58,625 bases of DNA from Sulfuricurvum sp. (GCF_023229695.1 NZ_JALNYS010000019.1:1-58625); one strand, 5' to 3'; positions 1-9,608 are shown, counted from the first letter of the stretch. Numbers and translations are program-made. Notes: a model not told the origin generated them from the sequence alone.

Positions 1-106
1 CAGAAGTTTTATTTGAATCAAGAACGCCATTGAAGCAAAGCCCCATTGGCTACGCTGGCCGCTATGGCACTGAAGCTTGCCTCTTACGAGGCAGAAGTTT
101 TATTTG
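1..106. repeat. Tandem-like 91-bp repeat with hairpin, running off the window edge
   Basis: The 15-mer CAGAAGTTTTATTTG occurs at 1-15 and again at 92-106, so the stretch behaves like one unit of a 91-bp direct repeat whose left end lies at or beyond the window edge. Inside it, 75-94 carries a TGCCTC/GAGGCA hairpin. The block around 53-95 matches the block at about 18921-18963 (37 of 43 positions by eye). In the orientation of the adjacent gene the element begins at the stop codon of the carbonic anhydrase gene. It may be a small mobile repeat with duplicated flanks; that is inference. Confidence 0.6.
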
Positions 107-825
107 GACTCGATTTTACGGCCGTTAAGCGGCTGAACCGGACGGTAGTTGTTTGCGTAAAACTTGCGCATTGCCTCAACTTGAGCCTTTGTAGCGCTTT
201 GAACCTCTTTCATGACGTACCATTTGACATTTTCGCTGCATGGAGGAGTTGTTAATGATCCCATAAAGTGAAAATAATGGTCCGACTGTTTCGGAAGAAG
301 GTCATTTGGATTGATCTCAATCGGCTTGCCGACATTGTCGATCACCTTTTGGACCATTTTATTCGCCGTTTTCCCCTCTTCAAACAATACCGCGATAACC
401 GCTAAATTTCCGGCATCACTTTTGTGGACCATATGAGCGACCAGATCATATTGTTTTCCGTCAATCATCTCCTCACTTTTACCATGGAAATGGAACTGGA
501 GCAACTTGTAATCGGTACCGTCGACCGTCAACTTTCCGCCGTTATCGATGTTGACCTGAATTGCGTGGCCGTTATCCACGACGGCACCCTTTGTCTGAAC
601 CGCTTCAGTCAGTGCAATGGCTTTTGACGTCTCAATAGCGGCCGTCTGATTCGTCAGGATATTGATAGGTGATTGGGCAGCCCCTTTGGCACAGGTCTCA
701 CCGAATTCTCCCCAATGTGACGGTCCGTGAGCGTCATAATCCCAATGTGCCCCCTGATGCTCCGATGCATAACTTCCGACAGACAACAATGCTGCAAAAC
801 TAAGTGCTAAAATCGATTTTCTCAT
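100..825 (-). CDS. Periplasmic alpha-type carbonic anhydrase
   Basis: The 241-residue product should interconvert CO2 and bicarbonate in the periplasm. An N-terminal signal peptide is visible (Arg-Lys followed by a hydrophobic stretch, likely cleaved after SYA at residue 20). The alpha-carbonic anhydrase signatures are intact: AQSPINI near residue 50, the zinc ligands in FHFH (His112, His114) and in AHMVH (His131), and LTTPPC near 191-196. Cys45 and Cys196 are placed to form the usual disulfide. Length is typical of bacterial members. It stands alone: the next gene upstream is 216 bases away, and a hairpin repeat begins at its stop codon. In Helicobacter the homologous enzyme supports acid tolerance; in a chemolithoautotroph it may serve bicarbonate supply. 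The family call is secure, the physiological role is inferred. Confidence 0.95.
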   Translation of the reverse strand: MRKSILALSFAALLSVGSYASEHQGAHWDYDAHGPSHWGEFGETCAKGAAQSPINILTNQTAAIETSKAIALTEAVQTKGAVVDNGHAIQVNIDNGGKLTVDGTDYKLLQFHFHGKSEEMIDGKQYDLVAHMVHKSDAGNLAVIAVLFEEGKTANKMVQKVIDNVGKPIEINPNDLLPKQSDHYFHFMGSLTTPPCSENVKWYVMKEVQSATKAQVEAMRKFYANNYRPVQPLNGRKIESK

Positions 826-1041
826 GTTACTCCCTTATTTCAACAACATGAATTTTACCCATTTTAAGTAAATTTCACAGCGAAGAATCCGAAAAAATAT
901 ACCTGTGTAACCAAAGGTGACTTATACAATCGATAGGTGATAGTAATGTAATAAAAGATTAGTTCTTTTTATAACTGATACTATTCGTTTCTCTTTAAAA
1001 ACCCGTAAAGTTGCAGAAATCCGAGGGGGTAAGAGGTCAGT

Positions 1042-1737
1042 TTATAACGAAATAGATACGAATCTTTTTCCCAACCGCTCAACCCCCTGGGCGATGAGTA
1101 AAATCAAAAACCATGCCAAGACCATCGTAATGGCCGTATGACTCAGGAAATGGTCCCCGATCAACATTTTATAACTGCCCATACTCCATCCGATCACTAT
1201 GGCAGCCGAAGCTGAGAGGATCTTGTTCTTTCGGCTGCGGAACAAAAAGACTAGGGAGAGCAACGCAAATCCTCCGCTTGCGTGTCCTGCCGGCCAACAT
1301 TTCATCTTCTCTTTCTGACAAAAATCGCTCGGGTATTTCTCCCATACGCAGGTGTGGGGATAGGTTCCATCGAAAATTTCCAGATTTTTCGGACACGGGA
1401 TATTGGTAAATGCTTTTAAAGAGCCGACGATAAACGGGACCAACACCGAGGACAAAAGGACAATGAGCATCCCGCGTCGGTACCTCTTAAATCCGGGGTG
1501 CTTCCACCGTATAACCGTCAGGACGAAAAGGACGACTGCAACAAGGATCAACAACCGCTTGATTCCGTCGTAAAAAACAAATTTCAGAACCGAGTTATCC
1601 GTGTCGACAATCCATTGGTGCGTTGAAGGATCATAAAAATGGCTTTGCACCCAGACATCAACATCCGTTATCCCGAAAAAAAGAATCGTCCCAACGAGGA
1701 TTACGGCACTCAGCCAGAGTTGTTTAGCGGAGGCCAT
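1042..1737 (-). CDS. PAP2-family membrane phosphatase, probable lipid A phosphatase
   Basis: A 231-residue integral membrane protein of the PAP2 superfamily. The phosphatase motifs are recognisable: CWPAGHAS (second motif, normally PSGH) and GDHFLSHT (third motif, with the nucleophile-activating His), set between hydrophobic helices. Members remove a phosphate from lipid A or from polyprenyl diphosphates at the outer face of the inner membrane. The gene overlaps the end of the phosphoethanolamine transferase gene, so the two are translationally coupled; an LpxE-EptA pair in Helicobacter pylori works in sequence (dephosphorylate lipid A, then add phosphoethanolamine), and the same job is inferred here. 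ATG at 1737 was chosen over a TTG at 1749; neither has a clear ribosome binding site. An undecaprenyl-diphosphatase role is the main alternative. Confidence 0.85.
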   Translation of the reverse strand: MASAKQLWLSAVILVGTILFFGITDVDVWVQSHFYDPSTHQWIVDTDNSVLKFVFYDGIKRLLILVAVVLFVLTVIRWKHPGFKRYRRGMLIVLLSSVLVPFIVGSLKAFTNIPCPKNLEIFDGTYPHTCVWEKYPSDFCQKEKMKCWPAGHASGGFALLSLVFLFRSRKNKILSASAAIVIGWSMGSYKMLIGDHFLSHTAITMVLAWFLILLIAQGVERLGKRFVSISL

Positions 1738-3322
1738 GGAGGATATCAAGCTCGGAATGGTAAACCGAAGAGTTCACCTCCATAAATCCCAACAGCGTGT
1801 GAAACAGGTAATCGTGGGTATACGGGTGAGACGAGAGGCGTTTCAGTTCCCCTTTATTAACCGCAAACTGTTTACCGAACCACATAACGGCCGGAACATG
1901 TTTTTGCGCATCCGGTGCAATCGCATACGGAAATCCATGCAGGTAGAGGCCGTTTTCCCCTAAGGATTCCCCATGATCGCTTAAATAGAACATTGCCGTC
2001 TTGAACCCCTCATCGTTCTCTTTCAACAAGGAGATAACTTTGGAGAGGAAATAATCGGTATACAAAAGGGCATTGTCATACCCGTTCGTAATCTCCTCTT
2101 TTGAACACTGCTCCAGCTGATTCGTCCGGCAGACGGGGGTGTATTTTTCAAATTCTTTCGGATACCGTTTATAATAGGCCGGGCCGTGATTCCCCATTTG
2201 GTGCAGGACGATCACGATATCCCCTTTCGGATGCGCTTTGATGTACTCCTGCAATCCGACCAGCATCCCCTCATCCCGACATTCCGTATCGCAGATCGTA
2301 TTCTTTTCAGGTGTTTTGAAATCTTCATACGCTACCCGCAGCGCTACCCCTTTTGAATCCGAGTTATTATCCCGCCACAAAATATTGGCTCCAGCGCGTT
2401 GCAGTACGTCTAGCACATTTTCGGTATGCAAAGCGATGTCTTTATCGTAACCTTCCCGTCCGTAACACGAGAACATACAAGGAACAGATACCGCCGTTTC
2501 GGTACCGCTGGAGGTAAATTGGGAAAAATTGATAATATCCTCTTTTTTCAGCAGCGGTGTCGTTTCCCGACCATATCCGTTTAAAGAAAAATGGTCAGCA
2601 CGTACCGCTTCACCCACAACAAGAATCACCAATTTCCGATCTTCATTTTTTTTGATAATTCGAGCATCTTCTCCAATCGCTTGAAGCCCGGTTATTTCAT
2701 GCGAAAACGACTGATGGATATATTGCCCGATCGAGTAAAGATAAAATGTCGGATTCGTGTATAAACGAAGTGGCTTATGTTCTCTGAAAAATGACGTATA
2801 AAATTTACTAAAAGCAAAAATTATCACAATGACAACCCCTAAAGCAATGGCAATCGTTTTAGTTTTGTCAATAATGGAGGCTTTTAGGGGAAGTACCTCT
2901 ATCTTTAAACGGTAAATAAAAATTGATGGTACTACGCCTAAGAGAAAAAAGTAAGCAATCTGTTGAATACTCAATAGATCCATCGACTCACTCATATTCG
3001 TCTCTAAAACATTTTGTATCATATGGGTATCGACCACGATATCGTAGGTATTCATAAAATAGCTGACCAGTGAAGATATCAATACGATTGTGATCAATAG
3101 GGGTTTTAAGAGGTAGCGCGATCCCAATAGAGTAAAAACAATGACCTGAACCGCTAATAATACAACCCCCAATGAAGCGATCATTACCCCGTTTACCCAG
3201 GTCAGGGGGTAGACATCGACAACATGTTTAAAAAAAGAAGTGTTCGTAAACAGAACTAAAAATAAGGAAGTTACAACAATTAATGTGCGGCTGCGCCACG
3301 GTTTGGAAAATAATTTAGACAC
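1724..3322 (-). CDS. eptA: Lipid A phosphoethanolamine transferase, EptA family
   Basis: This 532-residue protein should transfer phosphoethanolamine from phosphatidylethanolamine to lipid A at the periplasmic side of the inner membrane. About five hydrophobic helices occupy residues 10-180, followed by a soluble sulfatase-like domain. Catalytic elements are visible: the nucleophile Thr in SGTETAVSVPC, the metal ligands in GEAVRADHFS and LSDHGESLGENG, and HQMGNHGPAYYKRYP. The start is GTG at 3322 with an AGGAG ribosome binding site seven bases upstream. It is followed directly by the PAP2 phosphatase gene, overlapping it by 14 bases, so they form a two-gene lipid A modification operon. The predicted effect is lowered negative surface charge and resistance to cationic peptides. 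Substrate could also be another glycolipid or flagellar rod protein, as known for the Campylobacter enzyme. Confidence 0.92.
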   Translation of the reverse strand: MSKLFSKPWRSRTLIVVTSLFLVLFTNTSFFKHVVDVYPLTWVNGVMIASLGVVLLAVQVIVFTLLGSRYLLKPLLITIVLISSLVSYFMNTYDIVVDTHMIQNVLETNMSESMDLLSIQQIAYFFLLGVVPSIFIYRLKIEVLPLKASIIDKTKTIAIALGVVIVIIFAFSKFYTSFFREHKPLRLYTNPTFYLYSIGQYIHQSFSHEITGLQAIGEDARIIKKNEDRKLVILVVGEAVRADHFSLNGYGRETTPLLKKEDIINFSQFTSSGTETAVSVPCMFSCYGREGYDKDIALHTENVLDVLQRAGANILWRDNNSDSKGVALRVAYEDFKTPEKNTICDTECRDEGMLVGLQEYIKAHPKGDIVIVLHQMGNHGPAYYKRYPKEFEKYTPVCRTNQLEQCSKEEITNGYDNALLYTDYFLSKVISLLKENDEGFKTAMFYLSDHGESLGENGLYLHGFPYAIAPDAQKHVPAVMWFGKQFAVNKGELKRLSSHPYTHDYLFHTLLGFMEVNSSVYHSELDILHGLR

Positions 3323-3438
3323 TCAAAACTCCTGCTAATATGCGTTACAATTGTATCCATAAATACGTTTACCTTGCCAAAAGGTATCCACTGCACGATA
3401 ATAATGAACGGGGGGAAATGTAGATAGGAAAGAGGATC

Positions 3439-3460
3439 CCCTCTCCCGTTCGGGTGAGGA
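3439..3460. repeat. Short palindrome in the eptA-rpsI gap
   Basis: CCTCTCCCG and CGGGTGAGG face each other across TT, with one T-T mismatch, in the roughly 200-base gap between the eptA start and the rpsI end. No T-run follows on either strand, so it is not a convincing terminator; it resembles a dispersed intergenic palindrome. Nothing else in this gap looks coding. Confidence 0.4.
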
Positions 3461-3530
3461 GACAATCGATGCTTCGCAGTGAAGGATAACTATTTTTACA
3501 GAAAGAGCCATCGTGCCGCGAAGGCGACGA

Positions 3531-3920
3531 TTAACGTTTTGAGAATTGCGGAGAACGACGTGCTTTGCGTTTACCCGGTTTCTTACGTTCAACGATACGT
3601 GAGTCACGAGTCAACATACCGAACGGTTTCAAAATTGTACGGAATGCAGGATCAAACGTACAAAGGGCACGGGAAATACCGTGACGAAGCGCATCTGCCT
3701 GACCTGAGAAACCGCCACCTGTTGTAGAAGCGGTAATATCGACGGATCCGTCTTGTTTGGTCAACGAAAGGGGTTGCGTTACACGCAATTTTTTCGCTTC
3801 AAGACCACCAAGCCATGCGTCGAGTGAAAGACCGTTTACAGTAATTTTACCTGTACCCGGAGCAAGCCATACTTTAGCGATAGAAGTTTTTCTTCTTCCG
3901 GTTGCATACGTTTTTGCCAT
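3531..3920 (-). CDS. rpsI: 30S ribosomal protein S9
   Basis: The 129-residue product is ribosomal protein S9 of the small subunit. It begins with the family start MAKTYATGRRKTSIAKVWL, carries the GGGFSGQADALRHGISRAL core, and ends with the basic tail QFSKR whose final Lys-Arg contacts tRNA in the P site. Length is typical. It follows rplM with a nine-base gap in the universally conserved rplM-rpsI operon. A short imperfect hairpin directly after the stop codon may end the transcript. Confidence 0.99.
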   Translation of the reverse strand: MAKTYATGRRKTSIAKVWLAPGTGKITVNGLSLDAWLGGLEAKKLRVTQPLSLTKQDGSVDITASTTGGGFSGQADALRHGISRALCTFDPAFRTILKPFGMLTRDSRIVERKKPGKRKARRSPQFSKR

Positions 3921-3929
3921 CTTTTATCC

Positions 3930-4352
3930 TTACTTAGCAATCTGTGCAGAGTGTGGATGTTCCGCACCGGCATAGACTTTTAGTTTTTTGATCATTGCGC
4001 GTCCTAATTTTGTTTTAGGAAGCATACCGCGAGCGGCAAGTTTGAAAACTTTCTCTGGATTTGTTGCCAAAAGCTCAGTGAATTTTTCACTTTTTACGTT
4101 ACCGAAGTAACCGGTGTGACGATGATACGTTTTCGTAGCAGTTTTGCCGTTACCGTTAATGATTGCTTTTTCAGCGTTAATGATAACTACGAAGTCACCA
4201 CAGTCAATGTTTGGGGTAAAATACGGTTTATCTTTTCCGCGTAGACGAGTAGCAACATCAGTCATGATACGACCGAATGTTTTCCCTTCTGCATCGATCA
4301 AAACCCATTTACGTTCGATTTGCTCAGGTGTAGCAATTTTAGTAAATTTCAT
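3930..4352 (-). CDS. rplM: 50S ribosomal protein L13
   Basis: The 140-residue product is ribosomal protein L13 of the large subunit. Family hallmarks are present: WVLIDAEGKTFGRI near the N-terminus, LRGKDKPYFTPNIDCGDFVVIINAEK in the centre (given here only by its key parts), RHTGYFG, and the GMLPKTKLGRAM segment near residue 110-120. ATG at 4352 was preferred over the preceding in-frame GTG because a strong AAGGAGG ribosome binding site sits about seven bases before it. It is the first gene of the rplM-rpsI operon. Confidence 0.99.
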   Translation of the reverse strand: MKFTKIATPEQIERKWVLIDAEGKTFGRIMTDVATRLRGKDKPYFTPNIDCGDFVVIINAEKAIINGNGKTATKTYHRHTGYFGNVKSEKFTELLATNPEKVFKLAARGMLPKTKLGRAMIKKLKVYAGAEHPHSAQIAK

Positions 4353-4389
4353 CACGAGCCTCCTTGTAAGTCTTATAAATAGTGGCGAA

Positions 4390-4395
4390 ATTATA
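4390..4395 (-). promoter_or_regulatory. Likely -10 box for rplM-rpsI
   Basis: On the minus strand TATAAT lies 38 bases before the rplM start, inside an AT-rich stretch between the end of addA and rplM. Campylobacterota housekeeping promoters typically have a good -10 box and a poorly conserved -35, which fits. Position relative to the gene is the main support. Confidence 0.5.
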
Positions 4396-4431
4396 CTTTT
4401 ATTTACTTATAATCTGCTTAAATTAAGTTTT

Positions 4432-7134
4432 TTATAAGCACTCTATCCATACGATCTCTTCTTCAAGAAGATAACACAAATAGCCGCGTACCGTATTGGC
4501 TCCAAATGTCCGAACGGCTCTCATATAGCGACGAACCTGATCTTGGTGTTTTTCTTCCTCTTCGTGACCCGATTTATAATCGATAATAACCCAGGAATCT
4601 TCATGCCGTATCAATAAATCAATTACCCCTAAAGCACCCTCATGACGAATCATCTGCTCTTTCCGACACTCGCCGCTTGTGAGATCACAAAACTGCGGGT
4701 CATCAATAAGTCTTCCCACACGTTCTTCTATCCGGCTTATTGCCCCGCTCTCCAATGTCGCGCCATAGCGGTTTCGGGTCGATTCAAGGGCATTCTTTAG
4801 CGAATCTTTATCAAATGTTCCCATCATCTCAAGAGTATAGTGAAGGGCCAAACCAAACTGAACTGCCGCATAATCGTGTGTCTCCTCTTTCGGAGCCGTA
4901 ATGACGTCGTCTTGACGCCCATAGGAGTGCGGTTGATAGTCAATAAAATTGACTTCATTCACCGGTTCACTTCGTTTGGACATCGGTATCAACTCTCCGT
5001 ATTCCTCTGCTTTCAGCTCCAACGGAGCGAATAGGGACCCTTTTTCTTTGGTAATTACACACAGTGAATGGACTGCACGGGTCAATGCCACGTACAGGGC
5101 ATTCAGCTGATCTTCATGCTGTAGTTTTTTCTCTTTTTCAAGCGCCTGTGCGTAGGACGGATCAAGATACTCACGTCCTTTTATCCGATAATGGAGGGCA
5201 CGAAGGTGAGATGCTTCGTGCTCGTACAAAATCGGTTCACTTCTGGATCGAGGCTGTCCGAGGCGATCAAGGACAATGACGTGTTCAAATTCCAGCCCTT
5301 TGGATTTATGAACCGTCATGATCCGAATCCCTTTTAAATCACTCTGCGGCGAAGAGGCTTCAAGACGCTCGCATTCAAATACCGTCTCTTCGATGTCACG
5401 ATATCCTCTAAGTTCTTCCAAAAACATCAATGCACTCTTATCGGCAATCTCCCAGCGTTCAATAAAGCGTACACACTCTCGAATTACGTCCTCAATCACC
5501 GTACGTCCGATCTGTTTTGTCTCTACCCCAAGCAATGCGGCGCAATTATGCCGATAAAGCGGTGCCCCGAAATAGCAATAGCGCAAATACTCAATAATCG
5601 CCCTTACGCTACGCTGATGAATCAGTTTTGCCGTGGTTTCGGTCACTACCTCATACCCGAGATTTCCCAGATACGCTTCGACGGCACTTCCGTCTTTATT
5701 GGTCGCGGTGAGGATGGCAATCCCTTCGCTGACAGCCCCTTTTTTTATCAAATAATCAATATGTTCTCCTAATACTTCCAGCGGTTCAGTGCAGATATGA
5801 ACCCACACATACCCTCCTGCCAAAGATGCCGGACTCTCCTGGTGAACGTATCCGCGAATTTTCTCCCCAAAAACCGAATTCACAAAGGTAACGATCTCTT
5901 TGCGGGAACGGTAATTAACCCGAAGCGGTTCGACATGTACCCCGAAATAATCCGCAACCTGATAAAATAACGCACTCACCCCGCCGCGAAAACGGTAAAT
6001 TGACTGCTTAACATCACCGACAAAAAAGAAGCTTCCCCCTTCATTTACCCCGATTCCGGCACGTATCTCTTCAATCAATGGCCGAAGAATATCAAACTGA
6101 ACGGTACTCGTATCCTGAAATTCATCGAGAAGCAGATGTTTCATCCGTGAATCAAGCCGGAAATAGAGAAACTCGCTCTCCAATTTTTCACGCAGCAGCG
6201 TATGGACCATCAATGTAATATCATCAAAAGAGAGCTCGTTATTTTGGATAATGAGGGTTTGGCGACTTTTGATGTAGAGTTTTAGAATACTGAAAAGCTC
6301 TTTAAAATAGTGCGATTCTTTATAGCGCATGTGCGCCACAACCGCTTCTTGGATCTCATGCAGCAGTTCATCCATTCTTGGTTCATAAATCTTCTTAAAA
6401 TCCCAGTACTCCATACTCGGTTTCAATAACCAGGTCTTATCCAAAAGGGCATCATAACTCTCAATCTGCATTGTTTTTCGCCCGCGCTCGCTTATGGGCT
6501 TGCTCACTACCAAAGCCGAAAGTTCGTTCGCCAGCTCCATTGCCCTCGCATATCCATTTTCCCCTTCGGGAATATCCGAAAATGTAAGGGATTCAAACTC
6601 TTTGTGCTTACCGTAAAGCCCTTCAAGTAATCCAAACAGATCGCTAAGCCGTTTGTCGCTGAGAAGCGAGAGCCTCACCAATGCATCGCTTTGATGGGAA
6701 ACTTCAATCTCATGTAAAAATCGCTCCATCAGTTTCACTTCATGATGGTTCTGGGTTGTTTTATAGGTAGGCATAATCCCGGAATTCAAAGCAAATTTAC
6801 GTAAAATCATCCCGAAAAATGCATCGATCGTAGATATTTGAACCTCTGAACGCAAAAAACGTTTCAAAACTTCATCCCGCCGCCCCAATATCTCTTCCTC
6901 AGTTAAACCGCTTACCTGAGAAATTTGGGCTAGCTCTCCCCTCTCCTGTAAATACTGCAGTGTTTGGGTCACCCGTTCCATCATCTCATTGGCCGCTTTA
7001 TTGGTAAAAGTCAACGCTGTAATCGATTTGGGATCTTCCCCCATAAACAATAAACTTAAATATCGGACGACAAGATTAAATGTTTTGCCGCTCCCGGCAC
7101 TCGCTTCATACGCCAAAAACGGTTCAAACCCCAC
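4432..7134 (-). CDS. addA: ATP-dependent helicase-nuclease subunit AddA (RecB-like)
   Basis: About 900 residues; a UvrD/RecB-type SF1 helicase fused to a C-terminal RecB-type nuclease, acting with AddB in double-strand break repair. Walker A is ASAGSGKTF near the N-terminus, followed by TALTFTNKAANEM (motif Ia), LLDEFQDTS (motif II), VGDVKQSIYRFRGG (motif III), NYRSRKEIVTFVN (motif IV), TVHKSKGLEFEHVIV (motif V) and LNALYVALTRA (motif VI). The nuclease domain near the end has the GVIDLLIR and IIDYKSG active-site segments. A GTG at 7134 was chosen as start because GGGAGG lies six bases before it and the P-loop follows at once; this overlaps the addB end by 11 bases. A start at 7170 is possible but lacks such a site. 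Shorter than Firmicutes AddA, as usual in this phylum. Confidence 0.93.
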   Translation of the reverse strand: MGFEPFLAYEASAGSGKTFNLVVRYLSLLFMGEDPKSITALTFTNKAANEMMERVTQTLQYLQERGELAQISQVSGLTEEEILGRRDEVLKRFLRSEVQISTIDAFFGMILRKFALNSGIMPTYKTTQNHHEVKLMERFLHEIEVSHQSDALVRLSLLSDKRLSDLFGLLEGLYGKHKEFESLTFSDIPEGENGYARAMELANELSALVVSKPISERGRKTMQIESYDALLDKTWLLKPSMEYWDFKKIYEPRMDELLHEIQEAVVAHMRYKESHYFKELFSILKLYIKSRQTLIIQNNELSFDDITLMVHTLLREKLESEFLYFRLDSRMKHLLLDEFQDTSTVQFDILRPLIEEIRAGIGVNEGGSFFFVGDVKQSIYRFRGGVSALFYQVADYFGVHVEPLRVNYRSRKEIVTFVNSVFGEKIRGYVHQESPASLAGGYVWVHICTEPLEVLGEHIDYLIKKGAVSEGIAILTATNKDGSAVEAYLGNLGYEVVTETTAKLIHQRSVRAIIEYLRYCYFGAPLYRHNCAALLGVETKQIGRTVIEDVIRECVRFIERWEIADKSALMFLEELRGYRDIEETVFECERLEASSPQSDLKGIRIMTVHKSKGLEFEHVIVLDRLGQPRSRSEPILYEHEASHLRALHYRIKGREYLDPSYAQALEKEKKLQHEDQLNALYVALTRAVHSLCVITKEKGSLFAPLELKAEEYGELIPMSKRSEPVNEVNFIDYQPHSYGRQDDVITAPKEETHDYAAVQFGLALHYTLEMMGTFDKDSLKNALESTRNRYGATLESGAISRIEERVGRLIDDPQFCDLTSGECRKEQMIRHEGALGVIDLLIRHEDSWVIIDYKSGHEEEEKHQDQVRRYMRAVRTFGANTVRGYLCYLLEEEIVWIECL

Positions 7135-9472
7135 TGAATGCCTCCCGATGACACAGATACCCATAATCACAATAGCGGCAACGACTCACATCCTCACACA
7201 TCTCCCACTCCCATGTTTTCGTCGATGCCATCTCCCGCAGGATCTCCCTTAAACGGGTGATTTTGGCCTCTAAAAAGTGTTCGAATTTTACTTTTCCGCT
7301 TGAAAGATCGTAATAACCGCATCGATGCACATCGCCGAATTCCCGTGCCAAGAGGGCATACACGCTGAGCTGATAATCCACATCGCTCTCTTTTGGCTCT
7401 TTATCCGTATCGGCAAATTTTCCGCTTTTGTAATCAAGAACTTCAAGTCTCCCTTGATAGCTGTCAATTCGATCGATCCTTCCAATAATAGGGATCCCTT
7501 CGACCAATGTACTCGCCTCTTTTTCACGGTACACAACATGGTACCCTTCTTTAAACCGCTCTACTTCATTCTCGTAAAATCCTTCGAGTTTCTCAAGCCA
7601 TAAACGTCGCATGTACCGTTCCAGCGGATCGGAAGATTTTTCTTTCTCCCATATCGCGTGTACCGCTTGTTTAATCCGCGCAACGCTATCGTAAGAATCG
7701 CTGTGGAGATAAAGGGTTTCGAGTACACGATGAAGGGCATTACCCATATCCCGCTCCTGACTTAAATCACGAGGAAGCTCATGATGAGAAATCTTGGCTA
7801 TTTTTGAATAATAAAACTGGCGACGGCACGTCAAAAAGCTCTTTAATCCGCTGGCTGAGAGCGGATATGCCGTAAAATCATACTCCCCGCATAACGTATC
7901 GGTCAACCTTGAACGTAGTAACGGAGGAGAAAACAAAAGACGTTCATACGTATAGGGAGAAGTTTTCGCCGTGATACCAAGCTGTAGTAAAAAGCGTGAC
8001 GGTACCGATCCGCTGTTTTGGACACATCCGATCATGACCGATTTAGCCCGGTTGAACAGCATGGAGTAATAGTGTTTTTGGAGTGATTCGCGATCGTTTG
8101 TCGTCGGAAGTGCGGCAAATTTCCGCGTTGTCGTATTCAGAAAAAGATCTTTCTGACTTTTGTGCGGAACAAATCCTTCGTTAAAATCAACCACAATGAC
8201 CCCCTCATAATGCATCCCCCTCGTTTCCAAAAGTCCCATTACCGTTATTTTTCCCCCTTGAACGTCATCAAGGGTACAACTTCTAAGACGATTGATAAAA
8301 ATGCGAAGGACCGATTTTAAATCCATCGATGTCAGAGCATCACCAAGATGGGAAAATCGGTGTAGCTCCTCCATCATGATCTCAAGAGCTTCCGTCTTCT
8401 CTGCATCACCGTAGAGTACGGCAAAGAATTCTGCCAGTATCTTATGGGTAAACGGTTGGTAATAACGTCCTTTCAGCCATTCTATCTTTTCAAGCGATAT
8501 TTTTTGGATTCGCCCCTTATTTTGTTCATTCGGTTCCTCCAAAAACAGGACAATCGCTTCAAGAATCCGAAACGAGGGATCTTGTTCCAAAGATTTCCCC
8601 ATTGCAAAATTGAAATTGCTCTCTGCGTCAAACTCTTTTAAAAAACCGGCAAATTGTTCGTCAGGCAAAACAACCACAATATTTTCCGGGCGAATACCCG
8701 AATTAACCATGGAGACGATCTTTGCCTTAATGTATCCGATCTGCGCAATTCGGTTATGAAAAACCGTGCACTCTACCGATGCGTTATGCGTCAGTGGCTG
8801 AGAGCCAAGAATGCTCCGGTTACTGAGCAGCAATCGGTATCCATACCCCTCCTTCAGTGCAAATCCCATCTCTTCAAACCGTTCTGTCATCTTTCGATTG
8901 TAGAGCGTTGTAGTATAGAGAATCTCAAGTGAAACAATTTGCGAACATTGTTCCAATAAATCGATCTCACGACGGGTCAGATACCCTTCGACCATAATGG
9001 TTACTTTGTCAAAATTCTTTAAAAAATTATCGTTGAACTGTAAGGTATCCGAAGCAAAAATAGGGTCAAGCCATCCGTTACGAATGCATATTTGATGGTA
9101 TCGGCCCCGTAAATGGTTCAAAATGGCAATATGCTCTTCGTACTCACCATATACGTCGGCACCTTCAAGCATGGCAACCGTTACCTTTTCTGATGCAAGT
9201 TCTTCAAAAAAACGGAAAATATATTGGGAATTTTGGATAAAACTGAAAAAGTTGCGTTCAATCTGCAAGCCGTTAAATGCGGCGAAATCACTCGCTTCGT
9301 GAAGGGCTAAAAGCCTTAGGTCATCATCCGGAACCATAAGTCCCGGAGCTACGGTTACACGATTAAGAAAATCCCCCATGGTCAGAGTATAAGGGAGGAT
9401 TTTTGATTCAACCTCCATAAGGGAATGGCGAATACATCGCGCGGTAGGATATACGATACACTCCCTATTCAC
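7124..9472 (-). CDS. addB: Helicase-nuclease subunit AddB with PD-(D/E)XK nuclease
   Basis: A 782-residue partner of AddA in the AddAB recombination enzyme. The C-terminal PD-(D/E)XK nuclease domain is clear: PIIGRIDRID followed by LEVLDYKSG, and QLSVYALL. An iron-sulfur staple characteristic of AddB is indicated by one Cys in FLTCRRQFYYSK before the nuclease and a CRYCDYGYLC cluster near the C-terminus. The middle has an inactivated helicase fold, with GMHYEGVIVVDFNEGFVP resembling a degenerate motif V. The start is GTG at 9472 with AAGGGA upstream. addB precedes addA and overlaps it, so the two are co-translated. Sequence outside the nuclease domain is fast-evolving, as normal for this subunit. 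Confidence 0.92.
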   Translation of the reverse strand: MNRECIVYPTARCIRHSLMEVESKILPYTLTMGDFLNRVTVAPGLMVPDDDLRLLALHEASDFAAFNGLQIERNFFSFIQNSQYIFRFFEELASEKVTVAMLEGADVYGEYEEHIAILNHLRGRYHQICIRNGWLDPIFASDTLQFNDNFLKNFDKVTIMVEGYLTRREIDLLEQCSQIVSLEILYTTTLYNRKMTERFEEMGFALKEGYGYRLLLSNRSILGSQPLTHNASVECTVFHNRIAQIGYIKAKIVSMVNSGIRPENIVVVLPDEQFAGFLKEFDAESNFNFAMGKSLEQDPSFRILEAIVLFLEEPNEQNKGRIQKISLEKIEWLKGRYYQPFTHKILAEFFAVLYGDAEKTEALEIMMEELHRFSHLGDALTSMDLKSVLRIFINRLRSCTLDDVQGGKITVMGLLETRGMHYEGVIVVDFNEGFVPHKSQKDLFLNTTTRKFAALPTTNDRESLQKHYYSMLFNRAKSVMIGCVQNSGSVPSRFLLQLGITAKTSPYTYERLLFSPPLLRSRLTDTLCGEYDFTAYPLSASGLKSFLTCRRQFYYSKIAKISHHELPRDLSQERDMGNALHRVLETLYLHSDSYDSVARIKQAVHAIWEKEKSSDPLERYMRRLWLEKLEGFYENEVERFKEGYHVVYREKEASTLVEGIPIIGRIDRIDSYQGRLEVLDYKSGKFADTDKEPKESDVDYQLSVYALLAREFGDVHRCGYYDLSSGKVKFEHFLEAKITRLREILREMASTKTWEWEMCEDVSRCRYCDYGYLCHREAFSGV

Positions 9473-9608
9473 GATGTTGTCCCTTAAGTAATCGTGTACA
9501 TCTCATCTTCCAATCCTGTCCGTAAATAAATTAAACCGTCGAAACGTATGACAGTATACAAAAAAGGATTAGAAAGTGAATGATGTATGACAAAACGGAG
9601 GGAAGAAA

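Noticed and set aside
46..255. A 69-codon plus-strand frame at the window start
   Set aside because: It overlaps the carbonic anhydrase gene on the other strand and begins in the repeat.
3335..3607. A 90-codon minus-strand frame after rpsI
   Set aside because: It overlaps rpsI in another frame and runs through a palindrome; no ribosome binding site or recognisable sequence.
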